Assembly (NCBI GenBank): GCA_050732575.1 | Contig: JBOHRF010000258.1 | Location: forward strand, 1 to 7,266 | DNA length: 7,266 nt | Origin: JBBDWZ01 sp050732575 | GTDB lineage: Bacteria; Gemmatimonadota; Gemmatimonadetes; Longimicrobiales; RSA9 | Reading direction: 5' to 3' | Part shown: positions 1-3,887 of the stretch, piece after piece | How the letters are laid out: each line of letters begins with the position of its first letter | How positions within the stretch are numbered: the stretch's first letter is position 1 | Position numbers and translations under genes: made by a program | The notes under the pieces: model-generated | What the model was told of the DNA's origin: nothing | The model's input: the letters and a program-made list of their open reading frames with translations, nothing else | Databases searched by the model: none

Positions 1-459
1 GCCCGGAATCGTGTAATTCACACCCAGACCGGCCGTACCCGCGGCCTTCGTCTTGTCATTGTTCGTGCTGCCCACCGGATGCAGCGTTACCGCGCCCGCA
101 CCCACGAATAGATACGGCTGCCAGCCACTGGCACTCGGATATTGAAGCTGCACAGAAGCGTCATAGAAGAACCGGCTCAGCTCCGCGCCCGTATCGATCT
201 CATCCTGCTGCAACTCGTTGCGCGCAAATGTGAAATCGCCGCGTAATCCCACGTACCTGTGAAGATCCACGCCCACCGCCCCACCCACGTTGTAGCCCGC
301 CTGCTGCAAATCCGCGGTGGCGGCTTCGTTCAGGCTGCGCAACCCGTTGAAACCACCGCCTCGAACCGCAATCCCCACCGCCTTCTCCTGAGCGCTGGCG
401 CCCTGCACCACACCCAGACTCAGAACCACGGCTCCCAGAGCCCGTGTATGCCACGACAT
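1..459 (-). CDS. Outer-membrane beta-barrel protein, C-terminal part missing (window edge)
   Basis: The first 153 codons of a gene that runs off the left edge. The start ATG is at 459-457, preceded by AAAGGAG (467-473) with a 7-nt spacer, which fixes the start. Residues 1-23 form a classic signal peptide: a short basic n-region (H4, R6), a Leu/Val/Ala-rich core, and a likely signal peptidase I cut after A-S-A (21-23). The mature part shows alternating strands rich in Gly and aromatics (about 27-40, 55-82, 97-107, 113-126, 138-151), with motifs such as WQPYLFVGAGA. This is the pattern of small OmpA/OmpW-like 8-10 stranded barrels of the 'outer membrane beta-barrel' superfamily. Such proteins sit in the outer membrane; the specific role (pore, adhesin or structural) cannot be told. 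It lies downstream of a MarR-type regulator and has its own probable promoter. Class is fairly sure, subfamily is not. Confidence 0.85.
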   Translation of the reverse strand, partial: MSWHTRALGAVVLSLGVVQGASAQEKAVGIAVRGGGFNGLRSLNEAATADLQQAGYNVGGAVGVDLHRYVGLRGDFTFARNELQQDEIDTGAELSRFFYDASVQLQYPSASGWQPYLFVGAGAVTLHPVGSTNNDKTKAAGTAGLGVNYTIPG

Positions 460-466
460 TGTTGGT

Positions 467-473
467 CTCCTTT
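467..473 (-). promoter_or_regulatory. Ribosome binding site of the beta-barrel gene
   Basis: AAAGGAG on the minus strand, 7 nt before the ATG at 459. It decides the start of the barrel gene over the overlapping reading frames in this GC-rich stretch. Confidence 0.75.
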
Positions 474-479
474 GCCCGG

Positions 480-548
480 GCCGCCCCGTCTGCGGCGACC
501 CCGTTTGCGTGGATCGGCCACGCCCCGCTGCGCCGCGCTGACGCGGCG
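480..548 (-). promoter_or_regulatory. Hairpin-rich 5' leader of the beta-barrel gene
   Basis: Three inverted repeats stand in a row in the untranslated leader. CGCCGCG (531-537) pairs with CGCGGCG (542-548) around a 4-nt loop. GCGTGG (507-512) pairs with CCACGC (518-523) around a 5-nt loop. A weaker 5-bp stem pairs 480-484 with 492-496. The first two are perfect. No run of T follows any of them on the minus strand, so they do not look like an intrinsic terminator. They may stabilise the transcript or influence access to the ribosome binding site just downstream. Function is inferred only. Confidence 0.4.
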
Positions 549-570
549 TAAGCTCTTCATTCATCAACGG

Positions 571-609
571 TTAAGTCACTGATCATAAAGTCATTAAGTA
601 TTGTCACAA
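571..609. promoter_or_regulatory. Candidate operator repeats around the barrel promoter
   Basis: On the plus strand TTAAGTCA (571-578) and TAAAGTCA (586-593) form a direct repeat with a 15-nt period, flanking and overlapping the -10 box. A 9-bp palindrome TTGTCACAA (601-609) covers the -35 box and repeats the GTCA core. Short repeats placed on a promoter are typical of repressor sites, and the obvious candidate is the adjacent MarR-family protein. MarR operators are usually longer palindromes, so the assignment is tentative. Confidence 0.3.
582..609 (-). promoter_or_regulatory. Probable sigma-70 type promoter of the beta-barrel gene
   Basis: On the minus strand TTGTGA (604-609, 4/6 match to the -35 consensus) is followed after 16 nt by TATGAT (582-587, 5/6 match to the -10 consensus). 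It starts directly after the MarR stop codon, in a locally AT-rich stretch that stands out from the GC-rich surroundings. Transcription would begin near 575, giving a leader of roughly 115 nt before the ATG at 459. Confidence 0.5.
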
Positions 610-614
610 ATTTT

Positions 615-1196
615 TTACCGGATCTTGGCCAGCAAGCGACCCAGCTCCGCTTTTTCACGCGCAGTGAAGGAGGCCGCGAACTGGGCTCGAACCAGGTCCA
701 TCTGGGTCTCGCCCTCGGCCACGAGGTCGAGGCCTGCCGAAGTGAGCTCGGCGCGCACTCCGCGCCGGTCCTCCGGATCATCCACCCTGCGTACCATGCC
801 TTCCGATTCGAGGCGGTCGACCAGCTGCGTGATGTTGGAGCGTGCGCAGCGCTGGCCCTCAGCTAGAGCGCCCAGGCTCACGGGGCCCTCGGCATCGCGA
901 AGATGTTGAAGCACTTCATATTTCGCGTACGAAAGGCCGACCCGGGCCAGGACCTCAGAGATGCGCTCGAAAAGCCGGTCAGCGACGTCCAGAAAGGAAA
1001 AAAGCGTCGCTCCCGGTTCGGCCGGCGGCTCCTGCAGAGACAGCGTAGGGCTGTGGGGGTCGACATGATTCATAGCTGAACGATAAATCCGTTTACCAGT
1101 CAGGTCAAGCGGGTTCTCCCGGTCACCTGCCAGCTCGGCCAGGCGAAGCGGGAGAGCGAACCCACGCGCACGTCGAATCCCGAGGGTCGAAATCAT
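615..1196 (-). CDS. MarR-family winged-helix transcriptional regulator
   Basis: A dimeric DNA-binding regulator of the MarR family, usually a ligand- or oxidant-responsive repressor of nearby genes. Numbered from the internal Met at 1073, helix 1 covers about 22-45. The winged helix-turn-helix covers about 50-110, with recognition helix CARSNITQLVDRLE (76-89) and the hallmark wing DPEDRRGVRAELTSAG (99-114). A C-terminal dimerisation helix follows (about 115-150). The start is uncertain. ATG at 1196 has a strong AGGAGG (1201-1206, 4-nt spacer) and gives 193 residues. ATG at 1073 gives 152 residues, the usual family length, but has no Shine-Dalgarno sequence and sits 6 nt after a plausible -10 box. 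The 41-residue extension is Arg/Leu-rich and matches no domain I know. I list the long form because of its ribosome site. The single Cys76 (short numbering) lies next to the recognition helix, not where OhrR-type sensors have theirs. Confidence 0.85.
   Translation of the reverse strand: MISTLGIRRARGFALPLRLAELAGDRENPLDLTGKRIYRSAMNHVDPHSPTLSLQEPPAEPGATLFSFLDVADRLFERISEVLARVGLSYAKYEVLQHLRDAEGPVSLGALAEGQRCARSNITQLVDRLESEGMVRRVDDPEDRRGVRAELTSAGLDLVAEGETQMDLVRAQFAASFTAREKAELGRLLAKIR
1080..1108 (-). promoter_or_regulatory. Possible internal promoter for the short MarR form
   Basis: On the minus strand TTGACC (1103-1108, 5/6 to consensus) is followed after 17 nt by TATCGT (1080-1085, 4/6). The expected transcription start is about 7 nt beyond the -10 box. 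That falls on or next to the A of ATG at 1073, so translation would be leaderless. It lies inside the longer MarR reading frame. Matches of this quality can occur by chance. Confidence 0.35.
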
Positions 1197-1200
1197 GGCG

Positions 1201-1206
1201 CCTCCT
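1201..1206 (-). promoter_or_regulatory. Strong Shine-Dalgarno site for the long MarR start
   Basis: A perfect AGGAGG on the minus strand, 4 nt before ATG at 1196. The spacer is short but workable. It is the main evidence for the 193-residue form of the MarR protein. Confidence 0.55.
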
Positions 1207-1220
1207 GTGAAATAATCGAA

Positions 1221-1233
1221 TCAGGGGCCCTGA
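1221..1233. repeat. 13-bp palindrome between the yetF-like gene and marR
   Basis: TCAGGGGCCCTGA is a perfect inverted repeat with a single central base. It lies 9 nt beyond the stop codon of the YetF-like gene and 15 nt before the AGGAGG of the MarR gene. It could be an autoregulatory operator for the MarR gene or the stem of a weak terminator for the upstream operon. On the minus strand only a broken T-rich stretch follows, so the terminator reading is weak. Confidence 0.35.
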
Positions 1234-1242
1234 AATCGACAT

Positions 1243-1698
1243 TCACAGGTTTCCGTGGCGATCCCAGGGGATGACGCTGATTTTCCCATCCGCACCGAGG
1301 ATAGCCCATTTCACCTGGGCGAGTTGCTCGAGGCCGTCGCGATTCACGGCGGCCAGCACCTCTTCGGGCGAGATGCGTTCGCGGGTCAGGTTCGGTTCGA
1401 CGAGCTGGCCGTGCTGCACGAGCACGATGGGCACGCCTTCCAGGATGCGAGACATGCGCGGGCTGCGGTAAGAAACCAGGCTGGTGGCAAAGACCAGCAC
1501 GAACAGAGTGCTGACGCCCACGACAGCGTTGGTAAGGGAGAAGTCGTCGCGCAGGAGCGCCTGCTGGAACAGCTCCGGTATGAGCAGTAATACGACCAGG
1601 TCGAACGGCGCCAGCTGACCGAATTCGCGCTTGCCGATGATGCGCAGCGCAATCATCAGAAAAACGTAAATGAAGGTGACGCGCAGAACGGTTTCCAT
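1243..1698 (-). CDS. YetF-family (DUF421) integral membrane protein
   Basis: A 151-residue membrane protein of the YetF/DUF421 family, whose biochemical role is not established. Three hydrophobic segments (about 3-21, 32-48, 57-75) are followed by the family's soluble domain (about 80-145). Diagnostic traits are RIIGKREFGQLAPFDLVVLLLI between helices 1 and 2 (18-40) with its GK-GQL-DLV core, and the soluble core ERISPEEVLAAVNRDGLEQL (107-126) followed by AILGADGKISVIP (132-144). At 151 residues it is on the short side, since many relatives exceed 200. Its ATG at 1698 is preceded by GAGG (1706-1709), which overlaps the stop codon of the preceding gene. With a 9-nt gap it is the last member of the oxidoreductase operon. 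Family is confident, function unknown; the neighbours hint at a link to membrane redox or envelope stress. Confidence 0.88.
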   Translation of the reverse strand: METVLRVTFIYVFLMIALRIIGKREFGQLAPFDLVVLLLIPELFQQALLRDDFSLTNAVVGVSTLFVLVFATSLVSYRSPRMSRILEGVPIVLVQHGQLVEPNLTRERISPEEVLAAVNRDGLEQLAQVKWAILGADGKISVIPWDRHGNL

Positions 1699-1707
1699 GA
1701 CGTTGCC

Positions 1708-2217
1708 TCAGGGAAGAATCCAGGTGTGCACAGGAATGGCCAAACGTGGTTGGCGTCCCGACTGCATTATGCGAAGCGTTCCGCGGTGGCGGCCGTAGCG
1801 GGCGGCTTCCAGCTCGACCAGGACCTCAACCGTAGCGCCCGGGGCGAGGCGGCCGAGCGAAACGACGAAGGGCTGGACATTGGCGGGCACGAAGCGGACG
1901 CGCACAAAGCGCGCGATGTAAGCGGAATCGAAATCCAGAACCAGGGAATCCAATGGATCGGTCGAACGATTCGTGATCCACAAGCGCAGCGGCTGGAGTT
2001 GGCCGTAGCGCATCACGAGCGGAACCTCACTGCGCACATCCAGACCTGACCCGGACACGTGCCGCAGCTCCCGGCGCTCGCCCAGCACGCCGGTCAACGC
2101 AGCGATCGGAATGGCAATCAACAGTGGCAGCGTCAGCCACTGGTACGGATAGAGCCGCACGGGGCGACGCATAGGCGGCGCGCGCGGCTGCTCGGGCTCT
2201 TGGGCGTCAGTCTCCAT
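1708..2217 (-). CDS. Hypothetical single-span membrane protein with a beta-rich periplasmic domain
   Basis: I do not recognise the family of this 169-residue protein. A Pro/Glu/Arg-rich cytoplasmic tail (1-26) precedes one hydrophobic segment (about 28-46). The positive residues R17, R18 and R21 before it predict that the C-terminal part faces outward. Residues 55-169 contain alternating hydrophobic strands, including PLRLWITNRSTDPLDSLVLDF (76-96), VVSLGRLAPGATVEVLVELE (118-137) and a closing GTLRI...LAIPVHTWILP. This reads like an immunoglobulin-like or FixG C-terminal-like beta-sandwich. There are no cysteines or metal-binding clusters. The ATG at 2217 lies inside the end of the upstream oxidoreductase gene (11-bp overlap) and lacks a clear ribosome site, so translational coupling is likely. 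It may be an assembly or partner subunit for the oxidoreductase or the YetF-like protein, but that is inference from position only. Confidence 0.75.
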   Translation of the reverse strand: METDAQEPEQPRAPPMRRPVRLYPYQWLTLPLLIAIPIAALTGVLGERRELRHVSGSGLDVRSEVPLVMRYGQLQPLRLWITNRSTDPLDSLVLDFDSAYIARFVRVRFVPANVQPFVVSLGRLAPGATVEVLVELEAARYGRHRGTLRIMQSGRQPRLAIPVHTWILP

Positions 2218-3748
2218 GCGCAGGCTCGGGCAAGTGCACTGCCTCGAGCGGCGTCAATGCGGGTCCGTTCAGTACCTCCCCGTACGGATCGAAGCGCGAG
2301 CCGTGGCACGGGCAGTCCCACGATTTTTCCAATGAATTCCAGTGTACCACGCATTTCAAGTGTGTGCACACGGCTGAGTGATGATGCACGGCGCCCAAAG
2401 GATCGCGGTAAGCGGCAATGCGCTTGCGGTCCCGCAACATCACGCGCCCTTCACCCGTGGGAATATCGTTTTCGTCGCGCACGTCACCGGGCACCATGTA
2501 GTCTTTGAATTGAACCGCTACATCGAGATTCTCACGCAGGAACTGGGGCGCCATGCCGAAAGAAATCCGTTTGGGGTCGTAGAGTGCGGCCCACGGGTTT
2601 TCGCGACCGAGAATGAGGTCAGTCAGCAGGTGGCCGGCCATGATGCCGTGCGTGATGCCATTGCCCGAGTCGCCGCTGTGCATGTAGATGTTCTCGCTGC
2701 CATCAGGTGTCTGGCCGGTGAAGGAGAGACAGTCGAACGGCTCGAGCACCTGACCCGACCAGCGATGGGTGAACCGGCCCACTTCGGGAAATCGGATGCG
2801 AGTCCAATCTTCGAGCGCGCTCAAGCGGCGCTCGGCATCATCGTGGTGGCCCGTCTTGTGATCTTCCCCGCCCACGATCAGCCAGTCCGACAGTGGGTTG
2901 CCGCCGTCCGCCACGCGCAGGTAGTGATAGGGATCGTCGTCATCCCAGTAGAGACCCGCCGGCACGCTGCCTTTACTGATGGTTGCAGCCACGACAAACG
3001 TGCGATAGGGCGCCTGCTTGATGTGGGTGATCCAGTAATCACTGATGGATGAATTGGTGCAGACCACGATGGCGCCGGCCGTTACCGTCTTGCCGCTCGA
3101 GGTTCTGGCGCGGGCCGGTGTTCCGCCCTCCACGCCCTCCACATGCGTGTTCTCGTAGATGCGTCCACCATCGCGCACAATGCAGTGGGCCAGTCCGCCC
3201 AGGAATTTGAGCGGCTGAAACTGGGCTTGCCTGGGGAAATGCAACACCAGGCCCGTGTCCCAGAACTCGAGCGGCGCCTTCTCGCGCAACTTTACATCAC
3301 TGAGCCCGGCGCGGTGCGCAACTTCCAACTCTTTCTGCATGCGCTCGCGGTGTTCCGAGAAGGAGCGACTCTCGGGCGCAAACAGGTAGCCATCCACACG
3401 CTGGAAGCCGCAATCGATATATTCGGCGCGAATCACTTCTTCGGCACGGTTGATGGCGGCCATATGACTCTGCGCCGCCATACGCGCGCCGTCAGTGCCG
3501 TGCAGGTGCTCGATGCGCCAATAGCGATCGTCCAGCGCCGCCGTAAGGTGAGCCGTGCTCCGCCCGGTTTCGCCGCTGCCCACACGGCCGTCTTCCAGAA
3601 CCAGGACTCGCTTACCCGCACGCGCCAGAGAATAGGCCGTCATCATGCCCGCGATGCCCGCGCCGATCACGCATACATCGACCGTCGCGTCCCGCTCCAG
3701 GCGGGCGAACTCGTCCAGTTTTGTCGTGGTCTGCCAGATCGATTGCAT
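2207..3748 (-). CDS. FAD-dependent oxidoreductase (DAO fold) with C-terminal Rieske domain
   Basis: A 513-residue fusion. The N-terminal part (about 22-385) is a DadA/glycine-oxidase-like flavoprotein. It has the Rossmann motif VCVIGAGIAGMMTAYSLA (25-42) with GxGxxG at 29-34, the acidic E52 that binds ADP-ribose, and a C-terminal FAD-contact segment around HSGDSGNGITHG (357-368). The C-terminal part (about 420-505) is a Rieske 2Fe-2S domain. Its ligands are C461, H463, C479 and H482, in CTHLKC and CPCHGSRFD. C466 and C481 are also present, matching the disulfide pair of high-potential bc1/b6f Rieske proteins. The architecture resembles Bacillus YhfW. Electrons probably pass between the flavin and the cluster; the substrate is unknown. 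There is no signal peptide, so it is probably cytoplasmic. The start ATG has GGAGAGG (3755-3761) 6 nt upstream. It heads an operon with the 169-residue protein and the YetF-like protein. Confidence 0.93.
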   Translation of the reverse strand: MQSIWQTTTKLDEFARLERDATVDVCVIGAGIAGMMTAYSLARAGKRVLVLEDGRVGSGETGRSTAHLTAALDDRYWRIEHLHGTDGARMAAQSHMAAINRAEEVIRAEYIDCGFQRVDGYLFAPESRSFSEHRERMQKELEVAHRAGLSDVKLREKAPLEFWDTGLVLHFPRQAQFQPLKFLGGLAHCIVRDGGRIYENTHVEGVEGGTPARARTSSGKTVTAGAIVVCTNSSISDYWITHIKQAPYRTFVVAATISKGSVPAGLYWDDDDPYHYLRVADGGNPLSDWLIVGGEDHKTGHHDDAERRLSALEDWTRIRFPEVGRFTHRWSGQVLEPFDCLSFTGQTPDGSENIYMHSGDSGNGITHGIMAGHLLTDLILGRENPWAALYDPKRISFGMAPQFLRENLDVAVQFKDYMVPGDVRDENDIPTGEGRVMLRDRKRIAAYRDPLGAVHHHSAVCTHLKCVVHWNSLEKSWDCPCHGSRFDPYGEVLNGPALTPLEAVHLPEPAHGD

Positions 3749-3754
3749 CTGCTG

Positions 3755-3761
3755 CCTCTCC
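3755..3761 (-). promoter_or_regulatory. Ribosome binding site of the Rieske oxidoreductase gene
   Basis: GGAGAGG on the minus strand with a 6-nt spacer to ATG 3748. It supports that start and suggests efficient translation of the first gene of this operon. No convincing -35/-10 pair was found in the 139-bp gap upstream. Confidence 0.7.
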
Positions 3762-3810
3762 TTCCATGCTACAGATCAGGTCACATGGCAGAGGCTGTGC
3801 CAGAGGAAAT

Positions 3811-3846
3811 CCGTAAGGAAAACCGTAAGGAATACCGTAGGGAAAA
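3811..3846. repeat. Three tandem copies of a 12-nt unit (CCGTAAGGAAAA)
   Basis: On the plus strand the unit CCGTAAGGAAAA (3811-3822) is followed by CCGTAAGGAATA (3823-3834) and CCGTAGGGAAAA (3835-3846), differing by one base each. Two more copies, inverted, lie at 3857-3880. The array sits in the gap between the polysaccharide operon and the oxidoreductase operon. Possible roles are an iteron-like protein-binding array or one arm of a hairpin. I do not recognise the unit as a known element. Confidence 0.7.
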
Positions 3847-3886
3847 AGGCGTCAATGGGTTCTTACGATTCTTCTTACGGTTTTTT
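3811..3886 (+). terminator. Long imperfect hairpin followed by T6 (terminator-like on the plus strand)
   Basis: The arm 3811-3831 pairs with 3860-3880 over about 21 positions with 4 imperfections, two of which become G-U pairs in RNA whichever strand is transcribed. The loop is about 28 nt. On the plus strand the second arm is followed at once by TTTTTT (3881-3886), the form of an intrinsic terminator. On the minus strand, where all genes lie, the hairpin is followed only by ATTTCCTC, so it would be a weak terminator between the two operons. It may instead stabilise the 3' end of the polysaccharide operon transcript or block antisense transcription. Confidence 0.45.
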
Positions 3887-3887
3887 C

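Noticed and set aside
200..454. Minus-strand frame starting with GTG at 454, overlapping the barrel gene
   Set aside because: The frame starting at ATG 459 has a Shine-Dalgarno site, a signal peptide and beta-barrel strands. This one is Gly/Arg/Ser-rich without features.
615..1196. OhrR-type peroxide sensor
   Set aside because: OhrR proteins carry the reactive cysteine near the N-terminus in helix 1. The only cysteine here is beside the recognition helix, and there is no organic hydroperoxide resistance gene next door.
2378..3052. 224-codon plus-strand open frame
   Set aside because: Antisense to the flavoprotein, with no family features; the opposite strand carries the FAD and Rieske motifs.
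3811..3880. CRISPR array
   Set aside because: Units are only 12 nt and contiguous with no unique spacers, and no cas genes are nearby.
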